This document shows, in pieces, positions 1 through 6,170 of a stretch of DNA of 24,189 bases; position 1 is the stretch's first letter; every line of letters starts with the position of its first letter. The translations under genes and the position numbers were made by a program. The notes beneath the pieces were generated by a model, which had not been told where the DNA came from, made no database searches, and saw only the letters and a list, made by a program, of their open reading frames with translations. The stretch is from UBA8515 sp036170795 (GTDB lineage: Bacteria; Patescibacteriota; Minisyncoccia; Phycocordibacterales; UBA9973): contig JAVHPX010000008.1 of NCBI GenBank assembly GCA_036170795.1, positions 1-24,189 of the forward strand. Reading direction: 5' to 3'.

Positions 1-384
1 ACAGTTACTTGCAAGTGTCATGCCATTTGGGCAAAGAGCTCCTGTTGCAACTGTACCACCACTAATATTTGCTCCTGCTGCGTTCAATGCTGCAATAGTC
101 ATCTTACCTGCTATACCATCAACAAGACCTGATGATGTATGAGCTGCTTGGAAAACTTTGATTGCTGCTGTAGTTAGCTTACCGTATTTGCCATCTACTG
201 CAAGTCCAGCATCCTGAACTGCATTTAAAGTTTGCTGTAGCCACATAACATTTTCAGCTGAAGATGATTTTGTGACTTTAGTTGCTGTAGTTGCTGACCA
301 TGATGCAGAAGCTACATTAGCTCCGACAAACAAAGCAAGCGCTACAAACAAACCAGCGATTGTTTTTAAATTAATCTTTAACAT
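1..384 (-). CDS. Secreted peptidoglycan-binding-domain surface protein (N-terminal part)
   Basis: The reverse strand is open from an ATG at 384 to the left edge (128 codons, C-terminus outside the window). The product starts with a signal peptide (MLKINLKTIAGLFVALALFV, then small residues ANVASAS). About residues 45-102 match a PG_binding_1 fold: 'WLQQTLNAV', 'LAVDGKYGKLTTAAIKVFQ' and 'GIAGKMTIAALNAAG' follow the usual L-x-G-x-D-G-x-F-G-x-x-T-x-x-A-V pattern. It is followed by 'LCPNGMTLASNC', a tail I recognise from Parcubacterial surface or S-layer-like proteins. The role is therefore probably cell-envelope attachment or a surface coat; that is inference. There is no Shine-Dalgarno. A TACAAT at 398-393 (reverse strand) lies 8 nt before the ATG and could give a nearly leaderless transcript, but no good -35 is seen. 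The 840-nt region upstream carries the hairpin array, so a long structured leader is an alternative. Confidence 0.85.
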   Translation of the reverse strand, partial: MLKINLKTIAGLFVALALFVGANVASASWSATTATKVTKSSSAENVMWLQQTLNAVQDAGLAVDGKYGKLTTAAIKVFQAAHTSSGLVDGIAGKMTIAALNAAGANISGGTVATGALCPNGMTLASNC

Positions 385-462
385 ATTTATTAATTGTATG
401 CACTTTTAAACTAGTTTCGACTTATCCTATAGCGCGACTAATAAAATAATAATACGCCGAGG

Positions 463-485
463 AAAAAACTAATGTGTGTGCACAT
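463..485 (-). terminator. Weak terminator-like hairpin, reverse strand
   Basis: On the reverse strand ATGTG-CACA-CACAT (485-472) forms a 5-bp stem and is followed by TAG and six T (468-463). It could end a reverse-strand transcript coming from the hairpin-array region before the surface-protein gene. The stem is short, so this is only a candidate. Confidence 0.22.
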
Positions 486-488
486 ATT

Positions 489-528
489 GATTACTAATTA
501 TTTTTTAATAATAACTAGTAATCTTTTT
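489..528 (+). terminator. AT-rich hairpin followed by T5, forward strand
   Basis: GATTACTAATTATT (489-502) pairs with AATAAT (507-512) and TAGTAATC (516-523), with a TTTT loop and an AAC bulge, and is followed by TTTTT (524-528). This has the shape of an intrinsic terminator on the forward strand, but no forward gene ends before it, and the stem has almost no G:C pairs. It could instead bound a non-coding transcript. Confidence 0.3.
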
Positions 529-561
529 ACTGAATTTCTAAACTTTATTTTTTCTATACAT

Positions 562-638
562 CCCGTAGAGAAGCAAAGCTTCCACGGGACATGCTTCTTC
601 TCTATCACAGTCCTCCGCTTCTCTATCAAAAGCAACGG
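562..638. ncRNA. Hairpin cluster A with CTCTATCA loops (candidate structured RNA)
   Basis: Three hairpins follow one another. H0 (562-588) has outer stem CCCGT/ACGGG and inner stem GAAGC-AAA-GCTTC. H1 uses GGAC (587-590)/GTCC (610-613) around a 19-nt loop that contains CTCTATCA at 600-607, and it competes with the end of H0. H2 has GCTT (617-620)/AAGC (630-633) with the exact loop CTCTATCAA (621-629), extended by CC/GG across a bulge. TAGAGAAGC in H0 (566-574) is the exact complement of GCTTCTCTA in H2 (617-625), so H0 and H2 could also pair with each other. No credible protein is encoded on either strand. Strand is undetermined; read on the reverse strand the loop is TTGATAGAG. Confidence 0.4.
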
Positions 639-746
639 TGTAGTAATAAAGATTTAAAACAAAATCTAGAATCGTAAACGAAATCCACGAACAATGATCT
701 GCTTGTTTCATCTTTAAAATATTTTTGCAAATAAAATAAAAATATA
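639..746. other. Non-coding AT-rich linker between the two hairpin clusters
   Basis: I see no convincing gene. AAAGAT (about 649-654) could pair with ATCTTT (about 710-715) to close the linker into one large loop, with a small AACAA/TTGTT stem inside. An 82-codon reverse-strand frame (786-538) crosses the hairpins but has no family resemblance and an unusual composition. Confidence 0.3.
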
Positions 747-780
747 GACAAGCATATCTGCCTTGTCGACAGGGCCGATA
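747..780. other. 26-nt imperfect palindrome around GTCGAC with a competing hairpin
   Basis: 755-780 is an inverted repeat centred between 767 and 768. The core TTGTCGACA is flanked by TATC, GCC and the matching GGC, GATA, with one mismatch (759/776) and one G-T wobble (763/772). Overlapping it, GACAAG (747-752) pairs perfectly with CTTGTC (762-767) around a 9-nt loop. The two structures cannot form together. It could be an RNA switch, a terminator/antiterminator pair without a U-run, or a DNA site for a dimeric protein. It is much richer in G+C than its surroundings. Confidence 0.45.
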
Positions 781-784
781 CCAC

Positions 785-805
785 ATTTAAAATTTAATTT
801 TAAAT
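785..805. repeat. AT-only 9-bp hairpin
   Basis: ATTTAAAAT (785-793) pairs perfectly with ATTTTAAAT (797-805) around TTA. It separates the GTCGAC palindrome from hairpin cluster B and is followed on the forward strand by TCTCTTTTATCA, a partial echo of the CTCTATCA word. Confidence 0.4.
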
Positions 806-811
806 TCTCTT

Positions 812-891
812 TTATCACCCGCCTCTATCAACGGGATAATCTTACTCTCTATCAAAAATTAAGATTTACCCAATCTCTATCAATCGGGTAA
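812..891. ncRNA. Hairpin cluster B: three back-to-back hairpins with CTCTATCA loops
   Basis: H3 (812-839) pairs TTAT-(CA bulge)-CCCG with CGGG-ATAA; its loop is CCTCTATCAA. H4 (838-866) pairs AATCTTA with TAAGATT; its loop is CTCTCTATCAAAAAT. H5 (866-891) pairs TTACCC with GGGTAA, plus an inner AT/AT step after one mismatch, leaving exactly CTCTATCA (875-882) unpaired. The three stems have different sequences, each with its matching complement, while the loop word is unchanged. That is covariation inside one molecule and favours an RNA-level function. The stems abut directly (shared bases 838-839 and 866), so the array is compact. Orientation is unknown. It lies 430-510 nt upstream of the surface-protein start on the reverse strand. 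Confidence 0.5.
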
Positions 892-1226
892 CTAAGAAAA
901 AATAAAAACTAAAAATACAAAACGGATCCGACCAGTGAAAACCTAACTGAGTAGAAAGTTATAAAATAGAAAGTATAAAGGAAAAACCTAGATACAAAAT
1001 ACTCTGAACTATCTACGGCTATATACTGTTTGGTATTAACGATATATAGTATTAAATTTTCAATGATCTTTTCTTCTCAAAATTTACTTATAACATAAGC
1101 AAAAAGAGATAATGTATATTATCATATCTAGTCAAAAAATACTAGCAGATAATACACTTAATATAGTATATACTTGAGGTTTCAAATATGCAATAGATAT
1201 ATGAGTTTAAAAGGGTGTGGATAAGT
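892..1226. other. Gene-free AT-rich stretch with small repeats, running into the gap
   Basis: No gene is seen. Visible items: CTATATA/TATATAG around 1019-1050; a direct repeat GTATTAA-(9 nt)-GTATTAA around 1034-1056; GATAAT-GTAT-ATTATC and CTAGT/ACTAG hairpins around 1105-1147; AGATAAT repeated; and a consensus DnaA box at the end. The mixture resembles an AT-rich unwinding region or a long leader, but nothing decides between them. Confidence 0.3.
1216..1224 (-). promoter_or_regulatory. Consensus DnaA box (TTATCCACA on the reverse strand)
   Basis: TGTGGATAA on the forward strand is the exact complement of the consensus DnaA box TTATCCACA. It is the only perfect copy I found in the readable sequence and stands 2 nt from the scaffold gap. 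A single 9-mer can occur by chance; the AT-rich repeats next to it make it worth noting, but dnaA and dnaN are not here. Confidence 0.4.
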
Positions 1227-1326
1227 NNNNNNNNNNNNNNNNNNNNNNNNNNNNNNNNNNNNNNNNNNNNNNNNNNNNNNNNNNNNNNNNNNNNNNNNNN
1301 NNNNNNNNNNNNNNNNNNNNNNNNNN
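1227..1326. other. Scaffold gap (100 N)
   Basis: Exactly 100 N, the conventional length for a gap of unknown size. It removes the C-terminus of the regulator gene and any sequence between it and the DnaA box. Confidence 0.95.
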
Positions 1327-2030
1327 TTTGAAATGTCCTTAATAGATATTCCTACTTGTCCTATAGATAAATTTTTCTTTTCTTTTATAAGATTTAATAT
1401 TTTTTCAATTCTATCTTTCTTGTCATTCAAATTAAAAACAGAATGGTTAACCTTATTGGACTTAAAACTTTGTAAAGGACTTCTATTGTTTATAAAAGAC
1501 ATACTATCTGATAATGTCTTTTTGTCCTTTATACCACTTTCTGCTAGGTCTTGCTTGTAAGAATGATTACCTGGGAAAGAAAACATTTGTTCATCTAATG
1601 CAAAAGAGAAGTGCTTATCTTTCTCTTCTAAATTTTCAAGCTCACCCACAAGAATCATAAATTCTTTCTTAATAATGATGGTATTCATCTCTGATATAAA
1701 GCCCATCGTGTAGGATATCTCTACAAAGGAAAGTATCTCATCTATATGAACCAAAAAAGTTGAAATGTGCAGATGTTTGTCCACAGAAGAAATAGTCGAA
1801 AGTTTATAGATATCAGACAAAAGTTCTACACCCAACAAACGAAGTTTACCTTTGAGAGCATCGTCTGTATCCATACAATCAGTAACCATATACAAAGCAG
1901 TTACTAGCTTCTCTGTCTTTTTGTTTACCAATTCATATATATGCTTATTTGTAAGCATTTTTACATCAAGAAAATTGGCTTGTCCGTATGAATTCAAATT
2001 TGTTTTTTTTGTGTCTTTTTGATTATCCAT
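1327..2030 (-). CDS. Helical-bundle plus winged-helix regulator (C-terminus in gap)
   Basis: About 234 residues are readable from the ATG at 2030 before the gap. Residues about 25-140 are helical ('MLTNKHIYELVNKKTEKLVTALYMVTDCM...KLRLLGVELLSDIY'), a block I recognise as common in Parcubacterial hypothetical proteins. Residues about 150-205 are a polar linker, and the last visible segment (RIEKILNLIKEKKNLSIGQVGISIKDIS) is the first half of a winged helix; the recognition helix should lie in the gap. The continuation that can be read across the N tract (TYPHPFK...) is not reliable. This is probably a DNA-binding protein, with unknown ligand or target. A good promoter precedes it (TTGCAT-16-TATAAT). 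The coding strand and its leader are rich in GGACA/AGACA words (12 TGTC on the forward strand in about 780 nt). It is divergent from ftsK. Confidence 0.7.
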
Positions 2031-2076
2031 ATGTCTTTTTATGTGTATTAAACTTTATTTTGTCTTTAATATGTCC

Positions 2077-2104
2077 ATTATATACTGAAATATTTTCAAT
2101 GCAA
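2077..2104 (-). promoter_or_regulatory. Promoter of the regulator gene
   Basis: Reverse strand: -35 TTGCAT (2104-2099), 16-nt spacer, -10 TATAAT (2082-2077). Transcription would start near 2070, leaving a leader of about 40 nt. TGTCT/TGTCC words recur in this leader and at the start of the gene (2012, 2032, 2061, 2072), so they could be operator copies for the regulator itself. Confidence 0.65.
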
Positions 2105-2132
2105 GAGTACAAAATAGATAAATACAACATCC

Positions 2133-2222
2133 ATAAAATAATCTTTTTAAAATCCTTTATCCCTCTCCTCTCATACATCGCTACGGCACACCACACCTAG
2201 GATTTTAAAAAGATTATTTTAT
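2133..2222. repeat. Perfect 24-bp inverted repeat around a 42-nt G+C-richer loop
   Basis: Left arm 2133-2156 (ATAAAATAATC...AAATCCT) is the exact reverse complement of 2199-2222. The 42-nt loop (2157-2198) is about half G+C, unlike the arms, and is C-rich on the forward strand (CCCTCTCCTCTC, anti-Shine-Dalgarno-like). It lies between the divergent promoters of the regulator and ftsK, so neither mRNA should contain it. It could be a small stem-loop RNA gene, a miniature inverted-repeat element, a cruciform or an invertible segment. No coding capacity. Confidence 0.8.
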
Positions 2223-2251
2223 TTCTGTTATATTTTTTATATAAAAAAGTT

Positions 2252-2303
2252 ATATACAGTTGAATTTTTTCAAATTAATATTTGAAAAAATTCAACTGTA
2301 TAT
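2252..2303. repeat. Perfect 24-bp inverted repeat with TAAT loop
   Basis: 2252-2275 pairs with 2280-2303 without mismatch (ATATACAGTTGAATTTTTTC...), loop TAAT. A shorter perfect palindrome TTTTTTATATAAAAAA lies just before it (about 2234-2249). The right arm ends 26 nt before the ftsK -10 box, so it covers the -35 region and upstream. It does not share sequence with the first inverted repeat. Possible roles: terminator of an unseen transcript, an operator, or a cruciform that sets access to the ftsK promoter. Confidence 0.8.
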
Positions 2304-2326
2304 TGTAATTATTTTTAGCAAAAATA

Positions 2327-2335
2327 TGATATAAT
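2327..2335 (+). promoter_or_regulatory. Extended -10 promoter of ftsK
   Basis: TGATATAAT is an extended -10 (TGnTATAAT) with TATAAT at 2330-2335. No good -35 is seen at 17 nt. Transcription would start near 2342, giving a 30-nt leader without a Shine-Dalgarno. Confidence 0.6.
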
Positions 2336-2371
2336 ATATTCATAAAATGATCAGAAACCAACTAAATAATT

Positions 2372-4612
2372 ATGGCAAAAAAATATATTGATGAAGAAGA
2401 ATCCTCTTCAACCAAAACAAATGGAAGGCAAGGAAACAAAAATAGAAAAAACAAAAAGTCTAAAGTAGAATTAAAAGATGAAACCAGACACAGTATCTGG
2501 GGTATCATTTTTCTGGTTTTAGCTGTCTTCATTATACTTTCAATATTTAAACTTGCAGGAATCGGAGGAGATTTCTTTTATTCTACAATAAGTTCATTAT
2601 TCGGGTTTGGATATTACCTATTACCTATCCTTCTTATCGTTGTCGGTATATCATTCGTCCGTGACAGAAAACCTCAAGTTGCAAAATTGCACGCTATCAC
2701 ATCTATCACTGTACTATTATCATCACTTGCAATTGCTGATATCGCAACAAATGGAACAGGCAAATCTGTAATTGTGACTTTTGGTGGATATCTTGGGAGT
2801 ATGGTCGCATGGCCATTTGTAAAGTTGTTCGGACCTTATGCCGGAATTCTTTTACTTGGAGCTATCCTGATAGTATCTCTTATCGTACTCTTTGATGAAC
2901 GTCCAAATCTACTGACTCTTTGGAGAGATATCCATACATTCTTTTTGAAAAAAATATCATTGCCTAATTTCTTAAAATCTAAAGAAAAAGAAAATAATGA
3001 ACAAATAGATGAAACTATAACCTATAATGAGAAAATAGATGCCGAGACAGAAGAAAGTAATTTAAACTTATTAAATAATAATATTCCCAAACAAGCAGAG
3101 GAACTACCTGAAGATATCCCTTTACTTAAATTTAAAAAATTTATATCAAAAGCTTATATTCCCCCACCACTATCATTACTTGAGAAAGATAAAGGTAAAC
3201 CAAATGTAGGTGATATGAAAGGTAATATGAATATCATCCAACGAACACTTCTCAACTTTGGTATATCAGTTGAAATGGACGAAGTGACTATCGGACCAAC
3301 AGTTACAAGATATGCGCTTAAACCAGCACAGGGAGTAAAAATATCTCGTATTGTTGGATTACAAAATGACTTAGCACTCGCGCTCGCTGCTCACCCTATC
3401 CGCATCGAAGCTCCAATCCCAGGCAAATCGCTTGTCGGTATTGAAATCCCTAATAAGATCAAATCAACCGTAGGTCTTGCTACTCTACTTGCTGATGATA
3501 AATTTCAGAACTCACCAAAGCCATTGACCGTGGCACTCGGACGTGGACTCTCTGGCAAAGCAGTCTTCGGCAACTTAGCCAAAATGCCACACGCACTTAT
3601 CGCTGGTACTACTGGATCTGGTAAATCTGTAACTATTCACTCTATCATTACATCACTCCTCTATCGTAATGGACCTGAAGATTTACGGTTGATAATGGTC
3701 GACCCTAAAAGAGTTGAGCTAACACTTTATAATAAAATACCCCATCTTCTAACACCTGTTATTACTGACCCGAAGAAAACAATCCTCGCACTCAAGTGGG
3801 CAGCTAAAGAAATGGACCGTAGGTATGATGTCCTTCAAGAAAAATCTGTCCGTGACATAGAAAGCTATCATGAAAATATATTTGAAAAAATCAAAAAATC
3901 AAAAAATGAGGATAATCAAGAAGAACGATTGCCTTATATCGTCATCGTCATTGATGAACTAGCTGACATTATGCAAGCTTATCCAAGAGAGCTTGAAAGT
4001 GCTATTGTCCGTCTTGCGCAAATGTCGAGAGCTGTCGGTATACACCTTATCCTCTCTACTCAACGTCCAAGTGTAAATGTCATAACAGGATTGATTAAAG
4101 CCAATGTTCCTACTCGTATTGCTCTTCAAGTATCTTCACAAATAGATTCTCGAACAATTCTTGATGCTGGTGGAGCTGAGAAACTCTTGGGAGCTGGAGA
4201 TATGCTCTATGCATCAGGTGAAATGTCACAACCAGAACGTTTACAAAGTGCTTTTATCTCTGAGGAAGAAGTCAAAAGAGTGGTAGAATACTTGAAGAAG
4301 ACTTATATGGATGAATTACCAGATATGATCGAACTTTCAGGATCAATAGAAAAAAGCAATAATCTATTTAGTGATAGTATAGGTGATGATAATGGAGATG
4401 ACGATTTATACGAAGATGCTCGTATGACAGTCATGGAAGCAGGAAAAGCATCGACATCATACTTACAACGTAAACTAGGTATCGGATATGCAAGAGCTGC
4501 AAAACTTATAGATATGCTAGAGGAGCGTGGAGTCGTAAGTCCTGGTCATGGAGCTAAACCTCGTGATGTACTAGAGAAAATGATGGACCATACAATGGAC
4601 ACAAAAATATAA
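2372..4612 (+). CDS. ftsK: DNA translocase FtsK/SpoIIIE
   Basis: Septum-located hexameric motor that pumps chromosomal DNA during division. The 746-residue product has a basic N-terminus, then four to five membrane segments (about residues 40-175: 'IIFLVLAVFIILSIF', 'YYLLPILLIVVGISF', 'GILLLGAILIVSLIVLF'). A short acidic linker (about 200-250) is far shorter than in E. coli. The motor domain has Walker A GTTGSGKS (412-419) and Walker B VIVIDE (D528-E529), followed by 'LSTQRPSVNVITGLIKANVPTRIALQVSS'. The C-terminal gamma winged helix (about 680-740: 'TSYLQRKLGIGYARAAKLIDMLEERGVV') normally recognises KOPS-like polarity sequences. The gene leads a tight cluster: the next gene starts 1 nt after its stop, and recA follows. 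Confidence 0.97.
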   Translation: MAKKYIDEEESSSTKTNGRQGNKNRKNKKSKVELKDETRHSIWGIIFLVLAVFIILSIFKLAGIGGDFFYSTISSLFGFGYYLLPILLIVVGISFVRDRKPQVAKLHAITSITVLLSSLAIADIATNGTGKSVIVTFGGYLGSMVAWPFVKLFGPYAGILLLGAILIVSLIVLFDERPNLLTLWRDIHTFFLKKISLPNFLKSKEKENNEQIDETITYNEKIDAETEESNLNLLNNNIPKQAEELPEDIPLLKFKKFISKAYIPPPLSLLEKDKGKPNVGDMKGNMNIIQRTLLNFGISVEMDEVTIGPTVTRYALKPAQGVKISRIVGLQNDLALALAAHPIRIEAPIPGKSLVGIEIPNKIKSTVGLATLLADDKFQNSPKPLTVALGRGLSGKAVFGNLAKMPHALIAGTTGSGKSVTIHSIITSLLYRNGPEDLRLIMVDPKRVELTLYNKIPHLLTPVITDPKKTILALKWAAKEMDRRYDVLQEKSVRDIESYHENIFEKIKKSKNEDNQEERLPYIVIVIDELADIMQAYPRELESAIVRLAQMSRAVGIHLILSTQRPSVNVITGLIKANVPTRIALQVSSQIDSRTILDAGGAEKLLGAGDMLYASGEMSQPERLQSAFISEEEVKRVVEYLKKTYMDELPDMIELSGSIEKSNNLFSDSIGDDNGDDDLYEDARMTVMEAGKASTSYLQRKLGIGYARAAKLIDMLEERGVVSPGHGAKPRDVLEKMMDHTMDTKI

Positions 4613-4613
4613 A

Positions 4614-5030
4614 ATGAAAATATTTAAAAATAAAAATATAAAATGGTGGGTTGGGAGAATATCATTTATGATACTTTTCCTTATTATCGGAGTATTTTCA
4701 TATATGAAAACAGACTTTCTGAGAAAAGGCGTCCAGATCACAGATGCTACTATAAATATAGATCAGACTTCAACCTCTTCTATAACTAGGGTAAGTGGTA
4801 ATGCAAAAAATGCAATATATCTAAGTCTTAATGGACGAGAAATATTTATAGATAAAGATGGTACTTTCAATGAACCAATATCATTGCTTTCTGGGCTTTC
4901 AGTTGTGACAATAGATGCACAAGATAAATTTGGTAAAACAGCAGAAAAGAAATTTGAAATAATATATAATAAAAATATGAAAACAGTCGCCCTAAAAACA
5001 CCAAGCAGTGCCATTATCAATATTAACTAA
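4614..5030 (+). CDS. Membrane-anchored small Ig-like (glucodextranase-B-like) protein
   Basis: 138 residues. A basic N-terminus (MKIFKNKNIKWW) leads into one membrane segment (about 17-31, ISFMILFLIIGVFSY). The outside part is beta-rich: 'ITRVSGNAKNAIYLSLNGREIFIDKDGTFNEPISLLSGLSVVTIDAQDKFGKTAEKKFEIIY' has the N-G-x-x-I-x-x-D-x-x-G-x-F pattern of bacterial Ig-like or glucodextranase-B-like folds. It starts 1 nt after the ftsK stop and ends 8 nt before recA, so it is almost certainly cotranscribed and probably translationally coupled. The domain is recognised by pattern only. The role is unknown; a link to envelope constriction alongside FtsK is inference. Confidence 0.8.
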   Translation: MKIFKNKNIKWWVGRISFMILFLIIGVFSYMKTDFLRKGVQITDATINIDQTSTSSITRVSGNAKNAIYLSLNGREIFIDKDGTFNEPISLLSGLSVVTIDAQDKFGKTAEKKFEIIYNKNMKTVALKTPSSAIININ

Positions 5031-5038
5031 TATATCAT

Positions 5039-6109
5039 ATGCAAAAAAAAGCAAAAAAAGAAGCAAAGGTAAATGGTGAAGCTATAGAAGATACTATTAA
5101 ATCAATTCAAACTAAATTTGGAGAAGGAGCAATTATGAAATTTGGTGACTCACCAAGAGTCGATATCGATGTCATACCGACTGGGTCAATCGGTCTTGAT
5201 ATGGCACTCGGTGTCGGTGGAGTACCACGAGGTAGAATGATTGAAATATTTGGACCAGAATCATCAGGTAAGACAACTCTTGCTTTACATATAGTTGCCG
5301 AAGCTCAAAAAAAAGGTGGAGTCTGCGCCTATATCGATGCTGAGCATGCGATGGATCCAGAATATACTAAAAAACTTGGAGTCAACATCAAGGAGCTTCT
5401 AATTTCACAACCAGACAATGGTGAACAAGCGCTTGAAATCACAGAGAGTCTTATACGTTCAGGCAAGATAGACGTGATAGTTATTGACTCAGTCGCAGCT
5501 CTTACTCCTCGTGATGAAATCGAAGGTGATATGGGTCAATCACATGTCGGCAAACAAGCTCGCCTTATGTCTCAAGCACTTCGTAAGCTCACAGCTATTA
5601 TCGCTCGATCTAAAACAGTCGTGATATTTATAAACCAGATTCGTATGCAAATAGGAGTAATGTTTGGTAATCCTGAGACAACTCCTGGAGGTAAAGCACT
5701 CAAATTCTACACATCGATTCGTCTTGATATTCGTCGTATTGCTCAAATAAAAAAAGGTGAAGAAGTTGTCGGAAGTCGTACCCGCGTCAAAGTTGTTAAA
5801 AATAAAGTCGCTGCCCCATTCAAACAAACTGAATTTGATATATTATATGGCGAAGGAATATCTCGTGAAGGTGAAATAATGGCTCTCGGTGAAAAGCTTG
5901 GCATCATAAGTAAATCAAGCGGTGCAATATTCTCATATCTAGGTACAACAAAGCAAAAAGAAAAAGGACAAGCCGAAGAAATTAAACTTGGTCGTGGATA
6001 TGATGCAGCACGTACTTACCTACGTGATAATAAAAAGCTTTCTGAAGAAATCTTGAAAGAAGTTCGCGCTAACTTTGGTAAGATACAAATAGCAAGTGGA
6101 GGTGAATAG
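5039..6109 (+). CDS. recA: Recombinase RecA
   Basis: ATP-dependent strand-exchange protein of homologous recombination and SOS signalling. Its 356 residues are close to the usual length. It shows an N-terminal helix with 'IQTKFGEGAIMKFGD', Walker A GPESSGKT (72-79), the 'AYIDAEHAMDP' segment, Walker B 'IDVIVIDSVAALTP', loop L1 'EGDMGQSHVGKQARLMSQALRKL', 'VVIFINQIRMQIGVMFGNPETTPGGKALKFY' (L2 region), and a C-terminal domain without the long acidic tail. It is the last gene of the ftsK cluster, 8 nt after the previous stop, and ends before a bidirectional terminator. No SOS box was recognised upstream of the cluster. Confidence 0.98.
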   Translation: MQKKAKKEAKVNGEAIEDTIKSIQTKFGEGAIMKFGDSPRVDIDVIPTGSIGLDMALGVGGVPRGRMIEIFGPESSGKTTLALHIVAEAQKKGGVCAYIDAEHAMDPEYTKKLGVNIKELLISQPDNGEQALEITESLIRSGKIDVIVIDSVAALTPRDEIEGDMGQSHVGKQARLMSQALRKLTAIIARSKTVVIFINQIRMQIGVMFGNPETTPGGKALKFYTSIRLDIRRIAQIKKGEEVVGSRTRVKVVKNKVAAPFKQTEFDILYGEGISREGEIMALGEKLGIISKSSGAIFSYLGTTKQKEKGQAEEIKLGRGYDAARTYLRDNKKLSEEILKEVRANFGKIQIASGGE

Positions 6110-6126
6110 AATAGATTGTAAAAAAT

Positions 6127-6165
6127 AAAATACATCACTATTTATTTGAAATAATGATGTATTTT
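6127..6165. terminator. Bidirectional terminator between recA and the convergent membrane gene
   Basis: AAAATACATCA (6127-6137) pairs perfectly with TGATGTATTTT (6155-6165). After one mismatch a further 5 bp (6139-6143/6149-6153) close a 5-nt loop. The arms begin with A4 and end with T4, so it can serve both strands, as the convergent genes require. Confidence 0.75.
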
Positions 6166-6170
6166 GTAAA

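Noticed and set aside
472..786. Short open frames on both strands over the hairpin region (472-657 plus, 786-538 minus)
   Set aside because: They cross several hairpins and show no family resemblance or initiation signal; the structure explains the sequence better.
1182..1226. Continuation of the regulator across the N tract (TYPHPFKLIYLLHI)
   Set aside because: The gap length is arbitrary, so the frame after it is meaningless, and the residues do not look like the end of a winged helix.
385..1226. tmRNA, RNase P RNA, 6S RNA, SRP RNA or tRNA genes in the large intergenic region
   Set aside because: None of the diagnostic conserved blocks or a cloverleaf could be found by eye.
2133..2303. 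Insertion sequence bounded by the two inverted repeats
   Set aside because: The two repeats are unrelated in sequence, encode no transposase and show no target duplication that I could find.
3640..3647. A CTCTATCA copy inside ftsK near the Walker A codons
   Set aside because: It falls in conserved coding sequence (HSII) without a flanking stem, so it is a chance match to the loop word.
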